A stretch of 34,797 nt of DNA, taken from contig JAGQTO010000043.1 of NCBI GenBank assembly GCA_020439025.1, positions 4,678 through 39,474 of the forward strand, read 5' to 3'. Source of the stretch: Mycobacterium sp. (GTDB lineage: Bacteria > Actinomycetota > Actinomycetes > Mycobacteriales > Mycobacteriaceae). This document shows, one piece after another, positions 7,859 to 15,436 of this stretch. The notes under the pieces were generated by a model. That model worked only from the letters and a program-made list of their open reading frames with translations. It ran no database searches and was not told the DNA's origin. The number at the start of each line of letters is the position of its first letter. Positions within the stretch are counted from its first letter, which is position 1. A program made the translations under genes and the position numbers.

Positions 7859-8518
7859 TCAGACACCGAGCACCTCGCGCAGTTCGGCCATCGTGGCCAC
7901 CTGGGCGGCGGGCGCGGCGGCGAGGGGTTCGTTGAAGTCGGAGCCGCCGTACCCCCACCCCACGACCACGGCGGCGATGCCGTGCTCGGCGGCACCCTCG
8001 ACGTCGTGGGCGCGGTCGCCCACCATCAGAACCCGCTGGGGCAGCGGCTCGAGTTGGGTCAGCGCGTGAGCCAGCACTTCGGCCTTGGCCGCCCGGGTTC
8101 CATCCAGGCTCGCCCCGGCGATCACCTCGAAGTGGCCGGCGATCCCGAAATGCTCGAGGATCCGCTGCGCCGTCGGCTCGGCCTTGGAGGTGGCCACCGC
8201 AAGCCGCACCCCGGCGGCCTGCAAGTCGGCCAGTAGTTCGGTGATGCCCTCGTAGACGGTGTTCATCGACCAGCCGCGCCGGGTGTAGTCCGCCCGGTAG
8301 GCGATGATCGCCTCCTCGGCGCGGTCGCCCAACCCCATAGCGGCCAAGGTGTGGTGCATGGGTGGACCGACGATGCGGGCGGCTAGGTCCCCGTCGGGAA
8401 CCTCGGCGCCGATCTGCCCGAGCGCGTGGCGGAAGCTGGCGACGATTCCCTGCGCCGAATCCGTCAGGGTGCCGTCGAGATCGAAGATCACCAACTGCGG
8501 TCGGGTGTCGGCGGTCAT
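7859..8518 (-). CDS. ptkA: HAD-superfamily phosphatase, PtkA-like
   Basis: HAD hydrolase of 219 residues with motif I VIFDLDGTLTDS (Asp13 nucleophile, Asp15), motif II AVATSKAE, a cap inserted between them, a Lys (AAKAE) and motif IV MVGDRAHDVEGA. The orthologue position in M. tuberculosis is Rv2232, reported as the tyrosine kinase PtkA that phosphorylates PtpA. Sequence alone would suggest a phosphoglycolate-phosphatase-like enzyme. The tuberculosis protein has a long disordered N-terminal region; here ATG 8518 leaves only a few residues before motif I, and the upstream open frame runs antisense to cobC and does not look coding. Kinase activity is therefore uncertain. Same transcript as ptpA is likely. 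Confidence 0.8.
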   Translation of the reverse strand: MTADTRPQLVIFDLDGTLTDSAQGIVASFRHALGQIGAEVPDGDLAARIVGPPMHHTLAAMGLGDRAEEAIIAYRADYTRRGWSMNTVYEGITELLADLQAAGVRLAVATSKAEPTAQRILEHFGIAGHFEVIAGASLDGTRAAKAEVLAHALTQLEPLPQRVLMVGDRAHDVEGAAEHGIAAVVVGWGYGGSDFNEPLAAAPAAQVATMAELREVLGV

Positions 8519-8590
8519 GGGAGCCACCGTTTCATTGTCCCTGACGGCGCCGAGTGCACCGCCGACTACTCTGCATCTGGTGAGCGAGCG

Positions 8591-9637
8591 GTGCTTCCGG
8601 TAACCGAGCCGGCCGGCGTGCGACAGGTGCGCCCCGGCTCGCGCTACCACGGTGATCAGGCCGCGACGGCCGGGATGCTCGACTTCGCGGTCAACATCCG
8701 CCACGGCGGGCCGCCGGACTGGCTGACACGACGGCTGGCCGCCCGCCTGCCCGACCTCGCCGGCTACCCCTGCGCCGCCGACCAGCGGGCCGCGGTGGCC
8801 GCGGTGGCCGCCCGGCACGGCGTGCCGGAGGACCATGTGCTGCTGCTGGCCGGGGGATCGGAGGGATTCGCTCTGCTGCCGGCCCTGAATCCCGGCCTGG
8901 CGGCTCTGATCGCCCCGTCGTTCACCGAACCGGAGGCGGTCCTGTCGCAGGCCGGGGTGGCGCTGCGGCAGGTGGTGCTACCGCCGCCGTTCCGGCTTGC
9001 CGACGCCGAGGTCCCCGATGCCGCCGACCTGGTGGTGCTCGGAAACCCGACCAATCCGACCGGCGTGCTGCACCCGCGGGACTCCGTGCTGGCCCTGCGC
9101 CGGCCGGGCCGGCTGCTGGTGGTCGACGAGGCGTTCGCCGACGCGGTTCCCGGCGAACCGGAGTCGGTGGCCGACCTGGGCCTGCCCGATGTCCTGGTGC
9201 TGCGCAGCCTGACCAAGACCTGGTCGCTGGCGGGTCTGCGGGTCGGCTACGCGCTGGGCTCGCCCGAGGTGCTGGCCCGTCTGAACACCCGCCGCCCGCA
9301 CTGGGCGCTGGGCACCCTGCAGTTGGAGGCGATCGCGGCCTGCTGCGAGCCGGGGGCGGTCGCCGAGGCGCAGTCCGGTGCCCGGGAACTCTCGAGTCTG
9401 CGCGCCGAGATGGCTGCAGCGCTGGCCGGACTGGGGCTGGAGGTGGTCCACGGCCGCGCGCCGTTCGTGCTGTTCGCCGTCCCGGATGCGGTGCTGATGC
9501 GCAAACGTCTTGCCGCCCAGGGGATTGCGGTGCGCCGTTGTGAAACCTTCGTCGGGCTGGGAGAGGGTTACCTGCGTGCCGCGGTCCGTCCGGACTGGCC
9601 GGTGCTGGTGGATGCGGTGGCGGAGGGATTGCGATGA
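8591..9637 (+). CDS. cobC: CobC-like PLP-dependent aminotransferase/threonine-phosphate decarboxylase
   Basis: Fold type I PLP enzyme of about 348 residues, annotated in mycobacteria as CobC (L-threonine-O-3-phosphate decarboxylase, supplying aminopropanol phosphate for cobalamin), though close to histidinol-phosphate aminotransferases. Visible motifs are [16 protein letters not shown], and the Schiff-base lysine in [17 protein letters not shown], plus an arginine near the C-terminus in LRAAVR for the carboxylate. GTG 8591 is my choice of start since it is just upstream of the RPGSRYHGD region; other in-frame GTGs lie at 8618 and 8627. Its stop overlaps the start of the NIF3 gene (ATGA at 9634-9637), beginning a tightly coupled operon. 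Confidence 0.87.
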   Translation: MLPVTEPAGVRQVRPGSRYHGDQAATAGMLDFAVNIRHGGPPDWLTRRLAARLPDLAGYPCAADQRAAVAAVAARHGVPEDHVLLLAGGSEGFALLPALNPGLAALIAPSFTEPEAVLSQAGVALRQVVLPPPFRLADAEVPDAADLVVLGNPTNPTGVLHPRDSVLALRRPGRLLVVDEAFADAVPGEPESVADLGLPDVLVLRSLTKTWSLAGLRVGYALGSPEVLARLNTRRPHWALGTLQLEAIAACCEPGAVAEAQSGARELSSLRAEMAAALAGLGLEVVHGRAPFVLFAVPDAVLMRKRLAAQGIAVRRCETFVGLGEGYLRAAVRPDWPVLVDAVAEGLR

Positions 9638-10773
9638 GTGTGCGCCTGGCCGAGGTGATCGCCGTGCTCGACGAGGCTTACCCGCCGGGTCTGGCCCATG
9701 ACTGGGACTCGGTCGGGCTGGTGTGCGGCGATCCCGACGAGACCATCGACTCGGTGACGGTGGCCGTCGATGCCACCACCGCGGTGGTGCAGACCGTCGG
9801 GCCCGGCGGACTGCTGCTGGCCCATCATCCGCTGCTGCTGCGCGGTGTGGACACCGTCGCAGCCAGCACCCCCAAGGGTTCGCTGTTGCACCGGCTGATC
9901 CGCAGTGGCGCGGCGTTGTTCACCGCGCACACCAATGCCGACGCGGCCCGACCCGGGGTGTCGGACGCGCTGGCCGAGGTGCTGGGTCTGACCGTCGAGG
10001 CGGTGCTGGACCCGGTTTCCGGGGGTCCCGAGCTGGACAAGTGGGTGATCTTCGTCCCCTCCAACGACGCCGACGCGCTGCGCGGGGCCCTTTTCGCCGC
10101 GGGCGCCGGCCAGATCGGTGACTACTCGCACTGCAGTTGGAGCGTGGTGGGGACCGGGCAGTTTCTGCCGGGAACGGGCGCCTCTCCGGCGATCGGGACC
10201 GTTGGTGCGGTGGAGCGGGTGACCGAGGAACGCGTCGAGGTGATCGCCCCGGCCCGGCTGCGGGGTGCGGTGCTCGCGGCGATGCGGGCGGCCCACCCCT
10301 ACGAAGAGCCCGCCTTCGACGTCCTGCGCCTGGCGACGCTGCCGACCGGTGTCGGTATCGGTCGCATCGGCCTCCTACCCCGCCCGCAGCGGTTCGCCGA
10401 CTTCGCGGCGATGGTCGGCGCGGCCCTGCCGCAGACCTCCTGGGGCGTGCGCGCCGCCGGCGACCCGGATGCCACCGTGTCCCGGGTCGCGGTGTGCGGG
10501 GGTGCCGGCGACTCGCTGCTGGGCGCGGCGGCTGCCGCTGGCGTGCAGGCCTACGTCACCGCCGACCTGCGGCACCATCCCGCCGACGAACATCTTCGCC
10601 GCAGCGAGGTGGGCCTGGTCGACGTCGCGCACTGGGCCAGCGAGTACCCCTGGTGCGCGCAGGCGGCCGCGGTGTTGCGCTCGCACTTCGGCAACGCGCT
10701 GACGGTCGCGGTGTCCCCGCTGCGGACCGACCCCTGGAATATCGAGTACCCGAGAGGCGATCATGAAAGCTGA
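9634..10773 (+). CDS. NIF3/DUF34 family metal-binding protein (Rv2230c-like)
   Basis: Cytoplasmic protein of 379 residues, often labelled GTP cyclohydrolase 1 type 2 homologue; its true activity is unsettled. The dinuclear metal site residues typical of the family are seen in [10 protein letters not shown], in FTAHTNAD, and at the C-terminal [10 protein letters not shown] segment. The middle part (about residues 125-235) is the extra PII/CutA-like domain found in long NIF3 proteins, with [13 protein letters not shown]. The ATG overlaps the cobC stop, and its own 3' end overlaps the next gene by 11 bases. Family call is secure. Confidence 0.93.
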   Translation: MSVRLAEVIAVLDEAYPPGLAHDWDSVGLVCGDPDETIDSVTVAVDATTAVVQTVGPGGLLLAHHPLLLRGVDTVAASTPKGSLLHRLIRSGAALFTAHTNADAARPGVSDALAEVLGLTVEAVLDPVSGGPELDKWVIFVPSNDADALRGALFAAGAGQIGDYSHCSWSVVGTGQFLPGTGASPAIGTVGAVERVTEERVEVIAPARLRGAVLAAMRAAHPYEEPAFDVLRLATLPTGVGIGRIGLLPRPQRFADFAAMVGAALPQTSWGVRAAGDPDATVSRVAVCGGAGDSLLGAAAAAGVQAYVTADLRHHPADEHLRRSEVGLVDVAHWASEYPWCAQAAAVLRSHFGNALTVAVSPLRTDPWNIEYPRGDHES

Positions 10774-11491
10774 TGCCGCACAGCAGCAGTCGTTGCTGGG
10801 GCTGGTCGAGTTGGACGCCGAGCTGACCCGACTCGCGCACCGTTCCACCCACCTGCCCGAGCAGAAGCGCCACGACGAGGTGGAGGCCGAGGGCCGGCAG
10901 GCCGCCGACCGACTGGCGGTCGTGGTTCTGGCGCTGGAGGACCTCGACGCGCAGATCGCCAAGCTGGAGGCCGAGGTCGACGCGGTGCGCCGGCGCGAGG
11001 ACCGGGACCGCAATCTGCTGAACTCCGGAGCGGTGGGCGACCCCAAGCAGCTCGAGGAGTTGCAGCACGAGCTGGGAACCCTGGAGCGTCGGCAGGCCAG
11101 CCTGGAGGACTCGCTGCTGGAGGTCATGGAACGCCGCGAGCAGGTGGCTGCCGATCAGAGCATTGCACAGGCGGCCCTCGACGCCCTGAACGCCGACCTC
11201 GCTACTGCCCGGGCGGCCCGCGATGAGGCGCTCGCCGAGGTCGAGCAGGCCCGCACTGCGCAGAGCGCCCGCCGTGTGGAGATGCTCGAGGGCATCGGCC
11301 CGGAACTGCTGGCACTCTACGAGCGGCATCGCACCGCATCGGGGGTCGGCGCCGGGAGGTTGCAGGGCGGACGTTGTGGGGCCTGCCGCATCGAACTCGA
11401 CCGCGGCGAACTGTCCCGGATCTCCGGGGCCGAGCCTGACGAGGTGCTCCAATGTCCCGAGTGCCGGGCGATCCTGTTGCGCACGCCGTGA
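10763..11491 (+). CDS. Coiled-coil zinc-ribbon protein (Rv2229c-like, CT398 family)
   Basis: Protein of 242 residues with a long antiparallel coiled coil from about residue 10 to 180 (heptad-rich, Ala/Glu/Leu/Arg) and a C-terminal zinc ribbon formed by CGAC (about residue 207) and CPEC (about residue 231). The short conserved [11 protein letters not shown] and [21 protein letters not shown] segments lie between. Such proteins are thought to bind nucleic acid or RNA polymerase partners, but no function is established for this one. ATG 10763 lies inside the end of the NIF3 gene. Its TGA overlaps the GTG of the RNase H gene (GTGA at 11488-11491), so all four operon members are coupled. Confidence 0.9.
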   Translation: MKADAAQQQSLLGLVELDAELTRLAHRSTHLPEQKRHDEVEAEGRQAADRLAVVVLALEDLDAQIAKLEAEVDAVRRREDRDRNLLNSGAVGDPKQLEELQHELGTLERRQASLEDSLLEVMERREQVAADQSIAQAALDALNADLATARAARDEALAEVEQARTAQSARRVEMLEGIGPELLALYERHRTASGVGAGRLQGGRCGACRIELDRGELSRISGAEPDEVLQCPECRAILLRTP

Positions 11492-12600
11492 AAGTCATCA
11501 TCGAGGCCGACGGCGGATCGCGGGGTAATCCTGGTCCGGCCGGGTTCGGTTGTGTCGTCTGGTCCGAGGACCACGCGGTCGTGCTGGCCGAGCACAAGCA
11601 GCAGATCGGGATCACCACCAACAACGTGGCCGAGTACCGGGGTCTGATCGCGGGCCTGGAGGAGGCCCGGCGGCTGGGTGCGGACCGGGTTGCGGTGCGG
11701 ATGGACTCCAAACTCGTCGTCGAACAGATGACGGGCCGTTGGAAGGTCAAGCACCCCGATATGGCCGAGCTCAACCAGCAGGCCCGGGCCTTGGCATCGA
11801 CCTTCGACGAGGTCAGCTACACCTGGATTCCGCGGGAGCGCAACAAGCACGCCGACCGACTGGCCAACGAGGCGATGGACGGAGCACCCTCCGATCCGGA
11901 CTGGTCCACCCGCACCGGCGCTGGTGATCCGCCACCCGGCGCGGTGGCCGTGCCGCCGTCATCGTGGACCGGCAACAGGGGCGAACCGACCCGGTTTCTG
12001 CTGCTGCGCCACGGCCAGACCGAGCTGTCCCGGCAGCGCCGCTACTCCGGGCGCGGCAACCCTGAACTCACCGACGTCGGCCGGCGCCAGGCCGCCGACG
12101 CGGCGCGCTACCTGGCCCGCAAGGGCGGCATCTCAGCCGTCGTCAGCTCGCCGCTGCGACGGGCCTATGACACCGCCGCCGCGGCGGCCGACGCGCTGGG
12201 GCTCGAGGTCGGCCTCGACGAGGATCTGACCGAGACGGACTTCGGCCAGTGGGAGGGTCTGACGTTCTCCCAGGCCGCCGAGAGCCATCCGGACCTGCAC
12301 CGGCGCTGGCTGAGCGACACCAGCCTGGCGGCCCCCGACGGGGAGAGCTTCGACGAGGTGACGCAGCGGGTGCAGCGCGCGCGGGACCGCATCATGGCCG
12401 ACCACAGCGGTTCCACAGTCTTGGTGGTCTCGCACGTGACCCCGATCAAGACGCTGTTGCGCCTGGCGCTCGGGGCGGGAACCTCCGTCCTGCACCGCCT
12501 GCACCTGGACCTCGCCTCGTTGAGCATCGCCGAGTTCTACCCGGACAACGGGTCGTCGGTGCGCCTGGTCAACGACACCTCCTATCTCGGCGGCGCCTGA
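11488..12600 (+). CDS. Bifunctional RNase HI / alpha-ribazole phosphatase (Rv2228c-like)
   Basis: Fusion of about 370 residues. The N-terminal RNase HI domain (1-135) removes RNA from RNA-DNA hybrids; its acidic residues are Asp8 (EADGGSRGNPG), Glu49 (NNVAEYRG), Asp73 (RMDSKL) and Asp123 (KHADRLANEAMD). After a Pro-rich linker comes a histidine phosphatase domain with LLLRHGQTE (catalytic His175), RYSGRGNPELTDVG, SSPLRRAYDTA, TETDFGQWEG and VVSHVTPIK, as in CobC-type alpha-ribazole-5'-phosphate phosphatases of cobalamin assembly. GTG 11488 overlaps the upstream stop and gives the expected start [10 protein letters not shown]; an in-frame ATG at 11452 would add 12 residues inside the previous gene. 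The fusion is known from mycobacteria. Confidence 0.95.
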   Translation: MKVIIEADGGSRGNPGPAGFGCVVWSEDHAVVLAEHKQQIGITTNNVAEYRGLIAGLEEARRLGADRVAVRMDSKLVVEQMTGRWKVKHPDMAELNQQARALASTFDEVSYTWIPRERNKHADRLANEAMDGAPSDPDWSTRTGAGDPPPGAVAVPPSSWTGNRGEPTRFLLLRHGQTELSRQRRYSGRGNPELTDVGRRQAADAARYLARKGGISAVVSSPLRRAYDTAAAAADALGLEVGLDEDLTETDFGQWEGLTFSQAAESHPDLHRRWLSDTSLAAPDGESFDEVTQRVQRARDRIMADHSGSTVLVVSHVTPIKTLLRLALGAGTSVLHRLHLDLASLSIAEFYPDNGSSVRLVNDTSYLGGA

Positions 12601-12660
12601 GCGTGCGGGACGCGGAAACCCGATTAGGGGGAACCTTTGTAGGTAGAAAGGGAGTCACCG

Positions 12661-13299
12661 ATGCATGAGCCGTCCGGCAAGGCGCGCGCCGCCTGGGAAG
12701 AGCATTATGCGGCCAAGCCCCGGGTCTGGAGCGGACGGGTGAACACCCGGCTGGCCGAGATCGGTCCGCAGATCTCCGGCTCCCGGGCTCTCGACCTGGG
12801 GTGCGGCGAAGGCGCCGACGCCATCTGGCTGGCCGAGCACGGCTGGACAGTGGTCGGCGTCGACATCTCCGAGACCGCGCTGGAACGGGCCCGGGAGGCG
12901 GCGCGGGCGCGCGGGGTGGCCGACCGCATCGAATTCCGGCAACTCGACCTGACCGACGCCCTTCCCGACGGCCCCTTCGACTTGGTGTCTGCCCAGTTTC
13001 TGCACAGCCCCGTCGAGATTGACCGGCCACCGATCCTGCGCCGGGCCGCCGGCACCCTGGCGCCGGGCGGCACACTGCTGATCGTCGACCACGCCGCGGC
13101 ACCACCCTGGGCGTCGAGGCTGCACCACCACGATTTCCCCGCCGCGCAGGCCGTCGTCGAGGGTCTGGACCTCGACGAGAGCGAGTGGGACCGGATTCGG
13201 GTGGAGCGATCCGAGCGCGCCGCACGTGGCCCCGACGGCGAGGAGGTCACTCTCGTCGACAACGTGATCGTGCTGCGCCGGAGCGCCCCGGTCCGGTAA
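12661..13299 (+). CDS. Class I SAM-dependent methyltransferase
   Basis: Probable cytoplasmic methyltransferase of 212 residues with unknown substrate. Motif I is ALDLGCGEGADAIWLAEHG (about residues 43-61), motif II VVGVDISETAL follows, then the acidic FRQLDLTD and the post-motif DLVSAQFLHSP and LAPGGTLLIVDH. The second half, HHHDFPAAQAVVEGL, is typical of small tellurite-resistance or thiopurine-like methyltransferases. The ATG at 12661 is preceded by AAAGGGAG. A second methyltransferase follows 11 bases later, so the two probably form an operon. Confidence 0.85.
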   Translation: MHEPSGKARAAWEEHYAAKPRVWSGRVNTRLAEIGPQISGSRALDLGCGEGADAIWLAEHGWTVVGVDISETALERAREAARARGVADRIEFRQLDLTDALPDGPFDLVSAQFLHSPVEIDRPPILRRAAGTLAPGGTLLIVDHAAAPPWASRLHHHDFPAAQAVVEGLDLDESEWDRIRVERSERAARGPDGEEVTLVDNVIVLRRSAPVR

Positions 13300-13310
13300 A
13301 AAAGAGCGGC

Positions 13311-14339
13311 GTGGAGGAGTTCGCCCGAGACGCCGTGCTGCGCCAGTCGATGACCCGCCTCCTGCACCGCGCCGCTGTGAGCAAGGGCGAGATCACAGTT
13401 CCCGCGGTGCCGGCCATGCTGGATGATTACGTGGCCCTGGTGCAGAACACCTTCTCCTCGGTGGGGGTCGATTTCAGTGCTGGGAATTCGGCGCAACTGC
13501 GCGACATCCTCGCCACCCAACTGGCGCAGGCGCAGGCCGCCTCGCCGCGTTCGGAGATCGTGATCAGCTATGAGATACCGGTCGGCCTGACCGCGAGCTA
13601 TCACGTTCGGGCGCAGTGGAACAGCATGGAGCAGGCGTACTCCACCCGGGTCGCCTCCCGCGAGGCCGCCGCCGGCGCCCATCCCGACGCACGGGTCTGC
13701 GCGCTGGCCGAAGGGGCCGCCGATCCGACGAAATTCCCGGTACTCGACGTCGGTGCGGGAACCGGTCGCAACACGTTGGCTCTCGCCCGTCGCGGACACC
13801 CGGTCGATGCCCTGGAGACGACAGAGGCGTTCACGGCGATCATCGGCGCCGCGGCCCGACGGGAGGGCCTCCAGGTTCGGGTGCTCAACCACCGTTCTCC
13901 CGAGACCGTCGCGGCCATCCGGCGCGACTACCGGCTCATCGTGCTCTCGGAGGTGGTTTGCGACTTCCGGACCACCGAGGAGTTGCGGGGGATGTTCGAA
14001 CTGGCGGCCCAGCGTCTAGCGCCAGGCGGGCATCTGGTGTTCAACGTCTTCCTCGCGCGCGGCGGCTACCAGCCCGACGCCGCCGCCATGGAACTGGGCC
14101 GGCAGTGCGCCACCATGATGTTCACCTACCCGCAGCTGGCAACGGCCGCGGCGGGACAGCCGTTGGACCTGGTCGCCGCGGATTCGGTCTACGAGTACGA
14201 GAAGGCCAACCTGCCGACGGGCGCATGGCCACCCACCAGCTGGTATGCCGACTGGGTGAGCGGACTGGACGTGTTCGACGTGCCCCGTGGGGAGTCGCCC
14301 ATCGAACTGCGCTGGATGGTCTACCGCAAGAGGGGTTGA
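13311..14339 (+). CDS. SAM-dependent methyltransferase with N-terminal extension
   Basis: Protein of about 342 residues. The first 120 or so residues form a helical domain of unknown role, followed by a class I methyltransferase fold: motif I VLDVGAGTGRNTLALARRG (about residue 144), VDALETTEAF, a long linker, LIVLSEVVCDF and LAPGGHLVFNVFLARG. GTG 13311 lies 11 bases after the stop of the first methyltransferase; the ribosome binding site is weak (AAAGAG), so translation may depend on the upstream gene. The family resembles tetratricopeptide-less tellurite-type methyltransferases, but I cannot name a substrate. Confidence 0.78.
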   Translation: MEEFARDAVLRQSMTRLLHRAAVSKGEITVPAVPAMLDDYVALVQNTFSSVGVDFSAGNSAQLRDILATQLAQAQAASPRSEIVISYEIPVGLTASYHVRAQWNSMEQAYSTRVASREAAAGAHPDARVCALAEGAADPTKFPVLDVGAGTGRNTLALARRGHPVDALETTEAFTAIIGAAARREGLQVRVLNHRSPETVAAIRRDYRLIVLSEVVCDFRTTEELRGMFELAAQRLAPGGHLVFNVFLARGGYQPDAAAMELGRQCATMMFTYPQLATAAAGQPLDLVAADSVYEYEKANLPTGAWPPTSWYADWVSGLDVFDVPRGESPIELRWMVYRKRG

Positions 14340-14340
14340 C

Positions 14341-14365
14341 CCGCCGTCGCGGAAGACCGCGGCGG
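14341..14365 (+). terminator. Weak hairpin after the methyltransferase pair
   Basis: CCGCC (14341-14345) pairs with GGCGG (14361-14365) and GCGG (14349-14352) with CCGC (14357-14360), with a 3-base bulge. No T tract follows. It could end the methyltransferase transcript just before the rnpB promoter. Confidence 0.3.
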
Positions 14366-14370
14366 GGCAG

Positions 14371-14376
14371 TACGTT
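14371..14376 (+). promoter_or_regulatory. -10 box of rnpB
   Basis: TACGTT matches the mycobacterial TANNNT consensus and lies 7 bases before G14384, the base at which the P1 stem of the RNase P RNA begins. The agreement between the predicted transcription start and the RNA 5' end supports both. No good -35 box is seen. Confidence 0.6.
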
Positions 14377-14383
14377 AAACCTC

Positions 14384-14774
<391 letters not shown>

Positions 14775-14807
14775 CCTAAGCCTCTGGGTGCAGGCCAGCA
14801 CCACCGG

Positions 14808-14829
14808 GGCGGGGCAGCCGCCTTTCTCT
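14808..14829 (+). terminator. Intrinsic terminator of rnpB
   Basis: GGCGG (14808-14812) and CCGCC (14818-14822) form a 5-bp GC stem with a 5-base loop, followed directly by TTTCTCT. It lies between the end of rnpB and the convergent toxin gene. Confidence 0.5.
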
Positions 14830-14835
14830 AGGCTG

Positions 14836-15138
14836 CTAGGAAACGAGCGCCGCGATGATGGTGGTCGTTTCATGAAGCGCAGCATCGCCGATATTCCCAA
14901 TCGGCTCGTCGAGGGCCGCGACAGGAAGCCACTGAACCAGTTCCGGGAGAACGATGCCCGCAGGTTGCCGCACAGCAACGACCAGTGCCATGGCGCCGCT
15001 GGGCATCTCACCCGGAATGAAGGGGCATGTGATCGCCCGGCCGGTCGCAGCGGCGAGGTGAATCGCGTTCGACAGTACGACAACGTACAGGTCATGGTCG
15101 CTGTCGCGGCGCGGCGTGATGTCACCCGGAGCGATCAC
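14836..15138 (-). CDS. MazF/PemK-like toxin of a type II toxin-antitoxin pair
   Basis: Protein of 100 residues with the SH3-like barrel pattern of MazF endoribonucleases: a start of APGDI, then the beta strand LYVVVLSN, a strand ITCPFIPGE, a strand MALVVAV, the segment IVLPELVQWLPVAALDEPIG, and the C-terminal helix LHETTTIIAALVS. MazF toxins cut mRNA and arrest growth when the antitoxin is lost. Sequence identity to well-known MazF proteins looks low, and the usual Arg-Pro-Val stretch is absent, so the mechanism is inferred. The GTG start overlaps the stop of the upstream RHH gene (GTGA), the standard antitoxin-toxin order. The module lies between rnpB and the CYTH-CHAD gene. Confidence 0.68.
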   Translation of the reverse strand: MIAPGDITPRRDSDHDLYVVVLSNAIHLAAATGRAITCPFIPGEMPSGAMALVVAVRQPAGIVLPELVQWLPVAALDEPIGNIGDAALHETTTIIAALVS

Positions 15139-15362
15139 AGGCCGGCAGCCCTGTTCGCCTGATAGACCGTCTTTGCGTAGGCGTCGATACCAAGCGTCGG
15201 CACGGTGTGTGCGGTGTAGTTCTGCAGCGAGGTTCGCAAATGCTCGTTGCGCAGGGCTCGCTCGATCATCTCTGACCGATTCAGACCAGCCGCTGCTGCG
15301 TCAGCATCGGCCGCTGCAAGCACCGCCTGGTCAATCGTCACCGAGATCTTATCTTTTGCCAC
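15135..15362 (-). CDS. Ribbon-helix-helix antitoxin (MazE-like)
   Basis: Protein of 75 residues. The N-terminal strand KISVTIDQ followed by two helices (VLAAADADAAAAG and RSEMIERALRNEHL) is the ribbon-helix-helix fold that binds DNA as a dimer; the C-terminal tail after about residue 48 (TAHTVPTLGIDAYAKTVYQ) would wrap and block the toxin. The start GTG 15362 is preceded by TAGGAT (15369-15374) exactly 6 bases upstream, which suggests a leaderless transcript. Inverted repeats overlap or adjoin this promoter (15373-15399), consistent with autoregulation by the antitoxin or its complex. Confidence 0.78.
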   Translation of the reverse strand: MAKDKISVTIDQAVLAAADADAAAAGLNRSEMIERALRNEHLRTSLQNYTAHTVPTLGIDAYAKTVYQANRAAGL

Positions 15363-15368
15363 ATAAGC

Positions 15369-15399
15369 ATCCTACCGCTGGTCGGTATTTCATCCGACC
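15369..15399 (-). promoter_or_regulatory. Toxin-antitoxin promoter and operator candidates
   Basis: On the minus strand the -10 box TAGGAT (15369-15374) lies 6 bases before the antitoxin GTG. Two perfect inverted repeats overlap: TACCG/CGGTA (15373-15377 and 15383-15387) and GGTCGG/CCGACC (15380-15385 and 15394-15399). The first touches the -10 box, the second covers the spacer. They are good candidates for the RHH operator. The second might instead act as a terminator hairpin of the CYTH-CHAD gene, though it has no T tract. Confidence 0.5.
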
Positions 15400-15436
15400 G
15401 TGGTTGCTGGGTGCTCGGGCGGAGCCGCTCTCCCGC

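Noticed and set aside
12629..12660. Extracytoplasmic-sigma promoter (GGAAC) before the first methyltransferase
   Set aside because: GGAAC is present but no GTT -10 element lies at the required distance.
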